From assembly GCF_900167345.1 (NCBI RefSeq), contig NZ_FUXB01000010.1, positions 1-64,000 of the forward strand: a stretch of 64,000 nt of DNA, given 5' to 3'. Shown piece after piece: positions 47,887 to 57,885 of the stretch (position 1 is the stretch's first letter; every line of letters starts with the position of its first letter). The position numbers were made by a program, and so were the translations under genes. Origin of the DNA: Vibrio cincinnatiensis DSM 19608 (lineage in GTDB: Bacteria; Pseudomonadota; Gammaproteobacteria; Enterobacterales; Vibrionaceae). The notes under the pieces are model-generated. The model made no database searches and was not told the DNA's origin. It worked only from the letters and a program-made list of their open reading frames with translations.

Positions 47887-48324
47887 TTAGCCTTGTGGTT
47901 TGACAACCAGAACATTAATCGGGGAGTGTTCAACGACTTTGCTTGCGACAGAGCCTAACATCACTTTATCGATTCGAGAACGCTTATGACTGGGCATGAT
48001 GATAAGATCGGCCTGTAGCTTAGCGGCATGTTCAAGAATAGTGGTATAGGGTTTTCCTTCTGCCACATGTAGCTGATAATCGACGTCAGGGTGAATATTT
48101 TTCTGAGCGAATTGCTCCAATCTTTCCCGAATATCCTGCTTCATTTTTGACGCTGCATCACGCGGAAAATAGGTCGCAACCATGGACATATGAATACCGG
48201 GTAGAACCGTTAAAAGATGAATTTTTGCATCACTTTGCTGAGCGTGCCATACGGCCAGTTGGGTTGCTTTATCAGCAAAACCTTGTTCATTTAAATCGAC
48301 AGGAACCAAAATATGGTGATACAT
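47887..48324 (-). CDS. Universal stress protein (UspA family)
   Basis: A 145-residue cytoplasmic protein: YHHILVPVDLNEQ at the N-terminus and the ATP-binding C-terminal signature LIIMPSHKRSRIDKVMLGSVASKVVEHS, the G-2X-G-9X-G type region slightly changed (LGSVASKVV). It is downstream of, and on the same strand as, the TRAP transporter; small Usp proteins often accompany TRAP transporters (compare TeaD of the ectoine system), so a role as its regulator is plausible. Confidence 0.9.
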   Translation of the reverse strand: MYHHILVPVDLNEQGFADKATQLAVWHAQQSDAKIHLLTVLPGIHMSMVATYFPRDAASKMKQDIRERLEQFAQKNIHPDVDYQLHVAEGKPYTTILEHAAKLQADLIIMPSHKRSRIDKVMLGSVASKVVEHSPINVLVVKPQG

Positions 48325-48363
48325 AATTTATTATCTCAGTATTTAGTGTTAACGAAGACTATA

Positions 48364-48388
48364 CCCAAGAATGCTATTATTTCTTGGG
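48364..48388 (-). terminator. Possible hairpin after the TRAP permease gene
   Basis: CCCAAGAA (48364-48371) with TTCTTGGG (48381-48388), loop of nine. There is only a weak T stretch on the minus strand, so it may be leaky and allow expression of the stress-protein gene. Confidence 0.4.
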
Positions 48389-48413
48389 CATAGATCGGAT
48401 TATCATTACGAGG

Positions 48414-50993
48414 CTAAGCGGTCAGTGACCGTTTAGCGGCCCGTTTCTTCTGATTCCATCCCAGTAGTAAGGTGACTAATAGTGCAGGGAGGAATACCCA
48501 CTCTTTCATTGGGCGGTCACTCTCTACAACGATTGTTCGAACCTCCCAATCAAAATCGATGCCTGCGGCTTCGGCTGGGCTGCGAAACTCCACAGCATCA
48601 ATCAACATTCGATTGTTGATCTTATTGACGGTCAACCCCATTGAACGAATGCGTTCTTCTGCACTTGTGGCTTGATCATTGAACGGGAGTTGTACGGTTT
48701 TTGAGATGTAATCTCCCATTAAGGTTTCCCCTGCAACGATCATCACAATCGGTTGGCCAACCGGCGCGTTATCAACAATATGTGCTAACTCTGTTCCAGG
48801 ATATTGATATTGGGCAGGATAGATTTTATCCCACCAAAAACCGGGACGTAAAAAGCTAAAGGTTAGGAGTAATAGCAGTAAGACTTCCCACCATTTTGTT
48901 TTAGTAAACCACCAACCTTGAGTGGCGGCAGAAAATAGCAGCATGGCAATGACTGACGATCCCACGGTTAATGCTAAGTGCCACCATGAATCAATGCCCA
49001 TCAGTAGTAATTGAGTATTGAAGATAAACATAAATGGCAAGATAGCGGTACGAATATCGTAGGCGAAACCTTGAATACCAGTACGGATTGGATCTGATTT
49101 TGCAATCGCGGCGGCAGCAAAAGCCGCAAGCCCTACAGGGGGGGTATCATCCGCTAAAATACCGAAATAAAACACGAATAGGTGTACGGCAATAAGTGGA
49201 ATGATCAAACCACTTTGTGCGCCTAAAGTGACAATGACGGGGGCCATTAGGGTGGAAACAACAATATAGTTGGCGGTGGTGGGGAGCCCCATCCCCAATA
49301 ACAAGCTAATGACAGCGGTGAAGAGCAGCATTAACATAATGTTGCCGCCAGAGATGAACTCAACGAAGTCGGTCATCACTAAGCCAATACCAGTTAAGGT
49401 AACAACGCCGACAACCGTACCCGCAGCTGCCGTCGCCACACCGATACCTATCATGTTACGTGCACCGGATACTAAACTTTCTAGTAAGTCGGTGACCCCC
49501 GCTTTCGCCTGTTGAGTGGCATCATGGGTTCCATTAAACCAAGCAATAATGGGCCTTTGGGTTAACAGGATAACAATCATAAATACACTTGCCCAGAAGG
49601 CAGACAATCCGGGTGAGAAACGTTCAACGGTTAAACACCAGACCAATACCACAATGGGCAGTAAGTAGTGCAAGCCTGATTTTACGGTAGGGCCAACATC
49701 GGGTATCTCCTGAATATTTTCATCCAAACTAAATTCACGCTCATGGGTGTATCGAGCCGAGATTTTCAACAAGAGAAAATAGCAGGCTAGAAGAGCCACG
49801 GTTACTATTGGTGTGGCGGCATCGCCAAAAACCTGCTTTGTCCAGCCGACGCCGTAATACACTAAGGCACTCAGAATACATAACCCTAAAATGGTTCCCG
49901 TGAAAGAGAGTAGGCTATTGACGAATGTTGAAGGGCGACGACGAGGTAACCCTGTCATTCCTGCTTTACAAGCTTCTAGATGAACAATGTAGATCAGAGC
50001 GATATAAGAGATAAGTGCGGGCAACAGAGCGGCTCGAATGACTTCTACATAAGAGATTCCAACATATTCGACCATCAAAAATGCGGCGGCCCCCATGATA
50101 GGAGGAGTGAGCTGGCCATTCGTTGACGCTGCGACTTCTATTGCACCGGCTTTAGTGCCAGAAAAACCCACTCGTTTCATGAGCGGAATAGTAAAGGTTC
50201 CGGTTGTGACAACATTGGCGATTGAAGATCCTGAGACCAAGCCTGATAACCCTGATGCTACGACTGCAGCTTTGGCTGGGCCACCCCGCATATGGCCAAG
50301 TAAAGAAAAGGCTACTTTGATGAAATAAGCGCCTGCCCCCGCTCGTTCTAACATTGCTCCAAACAGGACAAATAAGAAGACGAAGGAAGTCGAAACACCT
50401 AATGCGACCCCAAAAACGCCTTCTGTGGTTAGCCATAAATGAGACATGGCTTTATTAAAGCTGGCTCCTTTATGAGCAATCACGTCTGGCATATGTGGCC
50501 CAGCAAAGGTATAGAGTAAAAAGAGACCAGCCACACACATTAAAGGGGGACCTAATGCACGGCGTGTCGCTTCAAGTAATAGAAGCATGCCGATACCCGC
50601 CACAATAATATCGAGATCAGTAGGCGCTCCTGAACGACCGGATAAAGAGGTATAGAAAAGGTAGATATAGGCAGCAGAAAAACTTCCCACTAAGGCTAAA
50701 ATCCAATCGACGGTAGGGATGCGATCACGAGGAGAGTGCTGCAATGCTGGGTAAGCCGTGAAAGCCAAAAATACCGCAAAGCTTAAATGGATAGCGCGAG
50801 CTTCGGTGTCGTTTAAAATGGCGAAATTAAAAATAAATGGCAGTGGTGAAGCATACCAGAGTTGAAAAAGAGACCAGCAAAGGGGGACAAACCATAAAAT
50901 ACGCCCTGAAAACCCTTGTGGGTTTCTTGCTCCGGTATCTGCCTGTGCAACCATCTCTTGCACATCCTGCGACGGGGTTTTTGCCTGCGTCAT
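48414..50993 (-). CDS. TRAP transporter fused permease (TAXI type)
   Basis: An 859-residue protein joining the small (DctQ-like) and large (DctM-like) membrane subunits of a tripartite ATP-independent transporter, with about 17-19 membrane segments. Typical motifs are GLVSGSSIANVVTTGTFTIPLMKR, EVAASTNGQLTPPIMGAAAF and LADDTPPVGLAAFAAAAI. After the last transport segments a periplasmic domain (about residues 725-835) resembles DUF3394, then a final helix. Transport is driven by an ion gradient. Start is ATG with AAGGA eight bases upstream. The partner binding protein is encoded 400 bases upstream on the same strand. The substrate is unknown. Confidence 0.93.
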   Translation of the reverse strand: MTQAKTPSQDVQEMVAQADTGARNPQGFSGRILWFVPLCWSLFQLWYASPLPFIFNFAILNDTEARAIHLSFAVFLAFTAYPALQHSPRDRIPTVDWILALVGSFSAAYIYLFYTSLSGRSGAPTDLDIIVAGIGMLLLLEATRRALGPPLMCVAGLFLLYTFAGPHMPDVIAHKGASFNKAMSHLWLTTEGVFGVALGVSTSFVFLFVLFGAMLERAGAGAYFIKVAFSLLGHMRGGPAKAAVVASGLSGLVSGSSIANVVTTGTFTIPLMKRVGFSGTKAGAIEVAASTNGQLTPPIMGAAAFLMVEYVGISYVEVIRAALLPALISYIALIYIVHLEACKAGMTGLPRRRPSTFVNSLLSFTGTILGLCILSALVYYGVGWTKQVFGDAATPIVTVALLACYFLLLKISARYTHEREFSLDENIQEIPDVGPTVKSGLHYLLPIVVLVWCLTVERFSPGLSAFWASVFMIVILLTQRPIIAWFNGTHDATQQAKAGVTDLLESLVSGARNMIGIGVATAAAGTVVGVVTLTGIGLVMTDFVEFISGGNIMLMLLFTAVISLLLGMGLPTTANYIVVSTLMAPVIVTLGAQSGLIIPLIAVHLFVFYFGILADDTPPVGLAAFAAAAIAKSDPIRTGIQGFAYDIRTAILPFMFIFNTQLLLMGIDSWWHLALTVGSSVIAMLLFSAATQGWWFTKTKWWEVLLLLLLTFSFLRPGFWWDKIYPAQYQYPGTELAHIVDNAPVGQPIVMIVAGETLMGDYISKTVQLPFNDQATSAEERIRSMGLTVNKINNRMLIDAVEFRSPAEAAGIDFDWEVRTIVVESDRPMKEWVFLPALLVTLLLGWNQKKRAAKRSLTA

Positions 50994-51399
50994 GTACGTT
51001 ATCCTTAATATTGATGGTTTACTCTCTTCCTACGCTATAGCCGCCGTTAAGTGGCGGTGTTTCTTCGCTCAAGCTGGGTGCAAGCGATACCGATTGGTTT
51101 ATCGCCTAGCACTAGGTTATGTTGTGATAAGCTGAGCAAATGATAGGAGAGAGGACTTTGTAAAAAGTCATCCTACTTATTCATACAGAGTTCCGCTTAG
51201 TTGCTTTTCTCTGGTTTATATCATCATAGGGTGAGAACTGCTTGCTAACGCTGAAATAAAGCGCCTTTATGGGGATATCATTGGTTAGTTATCCCCATAC
51301 TCAGTCTCTGAGCATGGGGACTCTCGGGTTGCTTAGTCAGTACCCAAAATGTTTTGGATATCACCACCAAAGGCGGAGTGACAAATGATGTCGACGCGC
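50994..51399 (-). other. 406-base intercistronic region of the TAXI-TRAP operon
   Basis: No gene is visible on either strand. Apart from the hairpin group at 51269-51320 it holds a short CCGCC/GGCGG inverted repeat (51041-51057). It is unusually long for two genes whose products work together. It may hold a second promoter or a 3'-UTR-derived RNA. Confidence 0.5.
51269..51320 (-). promoter_or_regulatory. Competing hairpins in the TAXI-TRAP intergenic region
   Basis: Three segments share complementarity. TATCCCCATACTCAG (51290-51304) can pair with TATGGGGATA (51269-51278, perfect 10 bp) or with CTGAGCATGGGGA (51308-51320; 13 bp, a G-U pair on the transcribed strand). Only one pairing can form at a time. 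The element lies 80 bases after the binding-protein stop and about 270 bases before the permease start. There is no T run beside either stem. Confidence 0.5.
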
Positions 51400-52368
51400 C
51401 TATTTCAGTAAACCAACCTCTTTGTAATATTTTTCAGCACCTGGGTGCAATGGAATAGAAAGGCCTGCTTGAACCATATCTTCTTTTTTCAAGTTAGCAA
51501 ATGCAGGGTGAAGACGAGTAAAGGTATCAAAATTTTCAAATACGGCTTTGGCCACGTTATAAGCCACTTCATCAGAAACATCGGTGCTAGTGACTAATGT
51601 TGCTGCAACCCCAAAACTGGTGACATCATTGTCTGTGCCTCGGTACATTCCAGCAGGAATGGTACTGTAAGCATAGTAAGGGCGCTCTGTAACAATCTTC
51701 GTCACTTCTGGGCCTGTTGCAGAAACGAGTTTCGCATTACAGGATGTGGTGGCCTCTTGGATAGCACCATTGGGGTGACCAACCATGTAAATAAAGGCAT
51801 CAATACGGTTATCACACAGGGCTTGTGAGCGTTCTGCTCCTCGAAGCTCTGATGCTAATCTAAAGCTATTATTGGTCCAACCAAAGGCATCCATTACCAC
51901 TTGCATGGTTGCGCGGTCACCAGAGCCTGGGTTACCAATATTGACCCGCTTTCCTTCAAGGTCTTTAACATTGTTAATACCAGAATCAGCACGAGTGATG
52001 ATATTAAAAGGTTCGGTATGTAAAGAGAACATCGCCCGTAGTTTTTTGTAAGGACCCAATTCAGAAAATTGGCTCGTACCGTTGTAACCATGATATTGCC
52101 AATCGGATTGGACGATAGCAAAATCCAGTTCACCACTGCGCATCGTGTTGACGTTGTATATGGAACCCCCCGTGGATTCTACCGAGCAGCGAATATTGTG
52201 TTCTTGACGGTCGCGGTTCACTAGGCGGCAAATAGCCCCACCTGTTGGGTAGTAAACGCCAGTTACAGCCCCTGTACCAATGGTAATAAATTCCTGAGAG
52301 TAAGCTGCGCTACTTCCAATAACCGCAGCCGCAATTGCACCGATCTTAATGAGTTTATTCAATACCAT
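51400..52368 (-). CDS. TAXI-family TRAP transporter solute-binding protein
   Basis: A 322-residue exported protein with signal peptide (MVLNKLIKIGAIAAAVIGSSAAYS) and mature start QEFITIGTGAVTGVYYPTGG, the hallmark of TAXI binding proteins. Further conserved parts are ESTGGSIYNVNTMRSGELDFAIVQSDW split over 80-105 and RVNIGNPGSGDRATM. It hands its ligand to the fused permease. The frame opens at ATG 52431, but ATG 52368 has AAGGAAGGG upstream and gives a normal signal peptide, so it was chosen. The ligand is unknown; glutamate and other carboxylates are bound by some relatives. Confidence 0.93.
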   Translation of the reverse strand: MVLNKLIKIGAIAAAVIGSSAAYSQEFITIGTGAVTGVYYPTGGAICRLVNRDRQEHNIRCSVESTGGSIYNVNTMRSGELDFAIVQSDWQYHGYNGTSQFSELGPYKKLRAMFSLHTEPFNIITRADSGINNVKDLEGKRVNIGNPGSGDRATMQVVMDAFGWTNNSFRLASELRGAERSQALCDNRIDAFIYMVGHPNGAIQEATTSCNAKLVSATGPEVTKIVTERPYYAYSTIPAGMYRGTDNDVTSFGVAATLVTSTDVSDEVAYNVAKAVFENFDTFTRLHPAFANLKKEDMVQAGLSIPLHPGAEKYYKEVGLLK

Positions 52369-52703
52369 GAATGTCCCTTCCTTTTTGTTATTGTCCGAAA
52401 ATTCACTGGAGAATATTCGGCGTTTCTTCATCGAGAAATCGTAGCTTTTTCAATCCATATACCGAAAAAGTGATGGAATAATAGCAAGAAATGGCAAAGT
52501 AATTATAGATTTGTAAAATAATATAATGAAATCAATAAAGGAGATAAGTGGTTCTAGATGAGAGGCAATTAAGATAACTGATTGATGATTAAGGGGTTCG
52601 GTAGAGAGTAGGGTTTGCTGATAACTTACTTGAAATGTGACTCGGGTCACGAATTTAAAGTGACCCTTCAGCGTTCTATGCTGTCAATGCTGGATGATAT
52701 TAT
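52369..52703 (-). other. Control region between argR and the TAXI-TRAP operon
   Basis: An AT-rich 335-base spacer without a gene. A TATAAT is present on the minus strand (52502-52507), with no clear -35. The CRP-like palindrome near 52643 is the only other marked element. Confidence 0.45.
52633..52654. promoter_or_regulatory. Candidate CRP site
   Basis: AAATGTGA, six bases, TCAC: left half perfect, right half good except for its last bases. It lies between argR and the TAXI gene, 265 bases from the TAXI start. Part of it also forms a small GGGTCAC/GTGACCC hairpin (52644-52666) that could end the argR transcript, so the sequence may be selected for either role. Confidence 0.4.
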
Positions 52704-53174
52704 TCAACCTGTGTATTCAAAAAGCTCACACACAGAAGTAAATAATTGCTTTGTCGTGATATTGAGCGTTGGTGTAATGAAAATCGTATCATCACCAGCA
52801 ACCACGCCTAAGATCCCTTCAGACTTACCCAAAGAATCCAGTAATCTTGCAATCAGTTGAGCAGCCCCTGGCCCAGTATGAATTACTACTAAGGCATTGT
52901 TATGATCAATATCCAGCACTAATTCACGTAAAGAGCTTGATACTGTCGGTACTCCGAGTTCTGCCGGAAGACAGTAAACCATCTCCATTTTTGCATTACG
53001 AGTACGAACTGCCCCAAATTTAGTCAACATTCGTGACACTTTTGACTGATTAATATTGTCAAACCCTTCATTTTTTAGGGCATCAACAATATCGCTCTGA
53101 GAGCCAAATCGCTCTTCTTTGAGCAGAGCTTTAAAAGTACGAACTAAATTATCTTGTTTATCCATATGGCGCAT
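52704..53174 (-). CDS. argR: Arginine repressor
   Basis: A 156-residue hexameric repressor of arginine biosynthesis, the same length as E. coli ArgR. The N-terminal winged helix includes [18 protein letters not shown]. The C-terminal arginine-binding, hexamerisation domain includes [15 protein letters not shown] and [10 protein letters not shown]. Start ATG 53174 gives the E. coli length; ATG 53165 is an alternative. It is divergent from mdh, as in other gammaproteobacteria. Confidence 0.97.
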   Translation of the reverse strand: MRHMDKQDNLVRTFKALLKEERFGSQSDIVDALKNEGFDNINQSKVSRMLTKFGAVRTRNAKMEMVYCLPAELGVPTVSSSLRELVLDIDHNNALVVIHTGPGAAQLIARLLDSLGKSEGILGVVAGDDTIFITPTLNITTKQLFTSVCELFEYTG

Positions 53175-53401
53175 TGTTCTCTTACGTTCGCTGAATCAAC
53201 CATTGAGGCATATTCTCACATAGCTGATGCTTGAGTAGCAAATTATCATACAAAACTGTCTAAAAGGTCACTGTAAAATTTGTCTATTTTGGTTTAGATA
53301 GGGGATAAACTTTTGTTATTCATTAATAATAACCCCATAATCGTACCTTAAGCTGTAGCTCGGCTTCGGGGAATTGCGCAAAGTCGCAAAGCTGAAGTTA
53401 A

Positions 53402-53415
53402 TTGATTGTAATCAA
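53402..53415. promoter_or_regulatory. Candidate FNR site before mdh
   Basis: TTGAT-TGTA-ATCAA is an exact match to the FNR consensus TTGAT-N4-ATCAA. It lies 86 bases before the mdh start in the argR-mdh divergent region. A TATAGT at 53427-53432 just downstream would place the site over a -35 region (repression); other promoter choices would allow activation. Confidence 0.6.
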
Positions 53416-53500
53416 GTTGTACTTGCTATAGTTTTTTGAGGTCGGATAAACCTACCCTACCAAAACATTTATAAGAGATTCACTCTCAAGGAGATCTACG

Positions 53501-54433
53501 ATGAAAGTCGCTGTTATTGGTGCCGCAGGCGGCATCGGTCAAGCCCTAGCTCTGTTATTGAAAAATCGTCTTCCTGCTGGTTCAGATCTTGCCCTCTATG
53601 ATATTGCGCCAGTCACCCCTGGCGTTGCAGCAGATTTAAGTCACATTCCTACTTCCGTGTCTATTAAAGGTTATGCGGGGGAAGATCCTACACCTGCATT
53701 AGAAGGGGCCGATGTGGTGCTTATTTCTGCCGGAGTCGCTCGTAAGCCGGGTATGGATCGAGCGGATCTCTTTAATGTGAACGCGGGCATTGTTAAATCG
53801 TTAGCTGAACGTATCGCGGTGGTTTGTCCAAACGCTTGTGTGGGCATTATTACTAACCCAGTGAATACAACCGTACCGATTGCAGCGGAAGTTTTGAAGA
53901 AAGCCGGTGTTTACAATAAAGCGAAACTTTTTGGTGTGACAACCCTCGATGTCATTCGCTCTGAAACCTTCGTTGCCGAACTCAAAGATAAAGATCCTGG
54001 TGACGTGCGCGTCCCGGTTATTGGTGGTCACTCTGGTGTCACGATTTTACCGCTACTTTCTCAAGTGGAAGGTGTGGAGTTTACGGCTGAAGAAGTTGAA
54101 GCCCTGACTAAACGTATTCAAAATGCGGGCACTGAAGTTGTAGAAGCGAAAGCGGGTGGTGGTTCAGCAACGCTTTCTATGGGACAAGCTGCTTGTCGTT
54201 TTGGCCTTTCTTTAGTTAAAGCCCTGCAGGGCGAATCGGTAATTGAATACGCTTATGTCGAAGGTGATGGTGCACACGCTCCATTTTTCGCACAGCCGGT
54301 GAAATTAGGCAAAAATGGCGTAGAAGAAATACTCAGCTATGGTCCGCTTAGTGAGTATGAGCAAGCGGCTCTTGATGGAATGCTTGAAACGCTGAACAAA
54401 GATATCGAAATCGGTGTTGAGTTCGTTAAATAA
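53501..54433 (+). CDS. mdh: Malate dehydrogenase
   Basis: NAD-dependent interconversion of malate and oxaloacetate in the TCA cycle. The 310 residues include the dinucleotide fold [16 protein letters not shown], the mobile loop arginines in [25 protein letters not shown], and the catalytic His in [11 protein letters not shown]. Start is ATG with AAGGAG nine bases upstream. It is transcribed away from argR, with its own terminator, and is probably controlled by oxygen through the FNR-like site upstream. Confidence 0.98.
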   Translation: MKVAVIGAAGGIGQALALLLKNRLPAGSDLALYDIAPVTPGVAADLSHIPTSVSIKGYAGEDPTPALEGADVVLISAGVARKPGMDRADLFNVNAGIVKSLAERIAVVCPNACVGIITNPVNTTVPIAAEVLKKAGVYNKAKLFGVTTLDVIRSETFVAELKDKDPGDVRVPVIGGHSGVTILPLLSQVEGVEFTAEEVEALTKRIQNAGTEVVEAKAGGGSATLSMGQAACRFGLSLVKALQGESVIEYAYVEGDGAHAPFFAQPVKLGKNGVEEILSYGPLSEYEQAALDGMLETLNKDIEIGVEFVK

Positions 54434-54452
54434 ACGAATATCTCGCCGTAAT

Positions 54453-54486
54453 AAAAATGCCGCTTAACGATAGCGGCATTTTTTAT
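54453..54486. terminator. Bidirectional terminator between mdh and ispB
   Basis: A 12-bp stem AAAAATGCCGCT/AGCGGCATTTTT (54453-54464 with 54472-54483), loop of seven, T-rich on both exits. It serves both convergent genes. Confidence 0.93.
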
Positions 54487-54515
54487 GTGACAAAGATAAT
54501 ATTTCTCAGAAAGTC

Positions 54516-55487
54516 TTATTTACTGCGCTGTACAGCCATGTGAGCCAGAGTTATCAAGGCTTGTTTATAGTCACTTTCTGGCAAAATGGCCAGCTCAGCA
54601 ATGGCTTTATCGGCTTCTTGTTGGGCTTTCGCTGTGGTGTATTCTAAAGAGCCGGCTTGTTGCATTGTAGCGAGAATCTCTTCTAACTTATCCATCCCAT
54701 TTGCTTGCTCTATCGCTTCTCTTATCATCAACGACTGTTTTCCTACACTGTTGTGCATTGCATGCAGTAAGGGCAGGGTTGGCTTTCCTTCGGCTAAATC
54801 ATCGCCAACGTTTTTGCCCATTTCTTTTCCGTCTGCGGTGTAATCCATCACATCATCAATCAGCTGGAAAGCGGTACCTAGGTATTTACCGTAATTCTGT
54901 AGCGCTTGCTCAACCTGAGGTGGCGCATCACACAATATTGCACCGATCTGGGTGGCGGCTTCAAACAAACGAGCCGTTTTAGAATAGATAACTTGCATGT
55001 AGCTTTCTTCAGTGGTTTCAGGATCATTGCAATTCATCAACTGCAGCACTTCACCTTCTGCGATCACATTCACTGAGTGACTCATGAGTTTGAGGATCTT
55101 CATGGATCCTAATTCTGTCATCATCTGAAATGATCGGGTGTAAATAAAATCCCCCACTAAAACACTAGCGGCGTTACCAAACATGGCATTTGCTGTCGCT
55201 TTACCTCGGCGCATATCGGATTCATCCACAACATCGTCGTGCAGTAAGGTTGCAGTATGAATAAACTCAATAAAAGCGGCGGCAAGAGTATGCCCTTCAC
55301 CTTGATAGCCTAGCGCTTTAGCCGACAAAATAGCGAGCAGAGGACGAAGGCGTTTGCCTCCACCACTGACAATATAAAAACCCAGTTGGTTGATGAGAGA
55401 GACATTAGAATTGAGCTGAGCAAGTATCGTTTCATTCACTTTTGCCATGTCATCGGCAGTAAGCGATTGGATAGCTTTAAAATCCAT
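54516..55487 (-). CDS. ispB: Octaprenyl diphosphate synthase
   Basis: Makes the C40 side chain of ubiquinone and menaquinone from farnesyl diphosphate. The 323 residues equal the E. coli length. Both aspartate-rich motifs are present: LLHDDVVDESDMRRG and LIDDVMDYTAD, along with GGGKRLRPLLAIL. The frame is open to 55553, but ATG 55487 gives the expected N-terminus MDFKAIQSL. It is divergent from rplU. Confidence 0.97.
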   Translation of the reverse strand: MDFKAIQSLTADDMAKVNETILAQLNSNVSLINQLGFYIVSGGGKRLRPLLAILSAKALGYQGEGHTLAAAFIEFIHTATLLHDDVVDESDMRRGKATANAMFGNAASVLVGDFIYTRSFQMMTELGSMKILKLMSHSVNVIAEGEVLQLMNCNDPETTEESYMQVIYSKTARLFEAATQIGAILCDAPPQVEQALQNYGKYLGTAFQLIDDVMDYTADGKEMGKNVGDDLAEGKPTLPLLHAMHNSVGKQSLMIREAIEQANGMDKLEEILATMQQAGSLEYTTAKAQQEADKAIAELAILPESDYKQALITLAHMAVQRSK

Positions 55488-55604
55488 TATAAATCCGGCT
55501 GAAGTTAGAGCTTGTAAGGCATTATGTTCATCGTGAATTATTGAATAATACACTAAAAAATATTGATTAATACATGGCTTAAAGGCATGATTGCGCCACT
55601 TTTG

Positions 55605-55635
55605 TTTGGCGATTAGCTTTTCGCCAAATTTTTTT
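55605..55635 (+). terminator. Orphan terminator upstream of the rplU promoter
   Basis: TTTGGCGA (55605-55612), eight-base loop, TCGCCAAA (55621-55628), then seven T: a full intrinsic terminator on the plus strand. No plus-strand gene precedes it; the region upstream is the ispB promoter and the antisense strand of ispB. Confidence 0.8.
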
Positions 55636-55644
55636 AAATATGGC

Positions 55645-55673
55645 TTGTCATAGAGGCCTCATTCACGTAGAAT
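55645..55673 (+). promoter_or_regulatory. Sigma-70 promoter of rplU-rpmA
   Basis: TTGTCA (55645-55650), exactly 17 bases, TAGAAT (55668-55673). This predicts a leader of about 80 bases before rplU. Confidence 0.7.
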
Positions 55674-55758
55674 CTGCGCCCTATTGATGATTAGTTTAGC
55701 GCACACCCTTTTTGCTCAAAATATAAGCATAGGCTGTGCGGAAAGAGCGGAGTAAAAT

Positions 55759-56070
55759 ATGTACGCTGTTTTCCAATCTGGTGGTAAACAACACCGTGTA
55801 AGCGAAGGTCAAACTCTTCGTTTAGAGAAATTAGACGTTGAAACTGGTGCGACAGTTGAATTTGATAAAGTTCTTCTTGTTGCTAACGGTGAAGAAATTC
55901 AAGTTGGTGCTCCTCTTGTTGAGGGCGGTAAAGTGACTGCTGAAGTGGTACAACATGGTCGTGGCGATAAAATTAAAATCGTTAAGTTCCGTCGTCGTAA
56001 ACACTCTCGTAAGCAACAAGGTCACCGTCAGTGGTTCACAGAAGTGAAAATCACTGGTATCAACGCTTAA
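55759..56070 (+). CDS. rplU: 50S ribosomal protein L21
   Basis: A 103-residue ribosomal protein, the same length as in E. coli. [18 protein letters not shown] at the start and [16 protein letters not shown] near the end are family hallmarks. Start is ATG with GCGGAG upstream; rpmA follows after 20 bases. Confidence 0.99.
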   Translation: MYAVFQSGGKQHRVSEGQTLRLEKLDVETGATVEFDKVLLVANGEEIQVGAPLVEGGKVTAEVVQHGRGDKIKIVKFRRRKHSRKQQGHRQWFTEVKITGINA

Positions 56071-56090
56071 GTTATTAGGAGAGTTTAACA

Positions 56091-56348
56091 ATGGCACACA
56101 AAAAAGCTGGTGGTTCTACTCGTAACGGCCGCGATTCAGAAAGTAAACGTCTTGGTGTTAAGCGTTTTGGTGGTGAATCTGTACTAGCAGGTAACATCAT
56201 CATTCGTCAACGTGGTACTAAGTTCCACGCTGGTAATAACGTAGGTATCGGTAAAGATCATACTCTATTCGCTCTATCTGATGGTAAAGTGAAGTTCGAG
56301 ACTAAAGGTCCTAAGAACCGTAAATTCGTTAGCATCGAAGCTGAATAA
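56091..56348 (+). CDS. rpmA: 50S ribosomal protein L27
   Basis: An 85-residue protein, [19 protein letters not shown] at the start, whose N-terminal tail reaches the peptidyl-transferase centre. No cleavable leader is present, as usual in proteobacteria. AGGAG upstream. Co-transcribed with rplU and ended by its own terminator. Confidence 0.99.
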   Translation: MAHKKAGGSTRNGRDSESKRLGVKRFGGESVLAGNIIIRQRGTKFHAGNNVGIGKDHTLFALSDGKVKFETKGPKNRKFVSIEAE

Positions 56349-56370
56349 GTTTAGTTTCTCGCTGAATTTA

Positions 56371-56400
56371 AAAGCCCTGCCATTTTGGTAGGGTTTTTTG
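56371..56400 (+). terminator. Terminator of rplU-rpmA
   Basis: CCCTGCC/GGTAGGG (one G-U pair) around ATTTT, followed by six T. Confidence 0.85.
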
Positions 56401-56513
56401 TTTATAGATAGAGCAGATAACACGGCATCTATGAATCCATGGGTGGCTTGTTATGTGTTCCTAAGCAGCAAAGGGGGGTGTTGCCCATCTCTCTTAGGTT
56501 TCTGCTAAAATAG

Positions 56514-56536
56514 ATATCATGGGTATCCCATGATAT
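56514..56536. promoter_or_regulatory. Perfect palindrome before obgE
   Basis: Arms ATATCATGGG and CCCATGATAT around TAT, ending 26 bases before the obgE start codon. It would be either a repressor operator or a 5' hairpin of the obgE message. A TAAAAT at 56506-56511 could be the -10 just in front. Confidence 0.5.
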
Positions 56537-56559
56537 TGCACGCAAGTAATGCGGAGTAA

Positions 56560-57735
<1,176 letters not shown>

Positions 57736-57778
57736 TTCCTGAACATTATCGTGAGCTTGTTAAATCCTGAAAATAATC

Positions 57779-57807
57779 TAGCCGCAATTTCGATTGCGGC
57801 TTTTTTA
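57779..57807 (+). terminator. Terminator of obgE
   Basis: AGCCGCAAT, stable TTCG loop, ATTGCGGCT, then T run. Confidence 0.95.
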
Positions 57808-57885
57808 TATTCTAAATCATGTTGTTGTGGTGAAAATTATTGCAAAATATAACGATTATTTCTCTAGGTCGTTAGGAAAGGAATC

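Noticed and set aside
53175..53500. ARG boxes before argR (for example TTATTCATTAAT near 53320)
   Set aside because: Half-sites are imperfect and badly spaced compared with the tandem 18-bp ARG box; I could not support autoregulation from the sequence.
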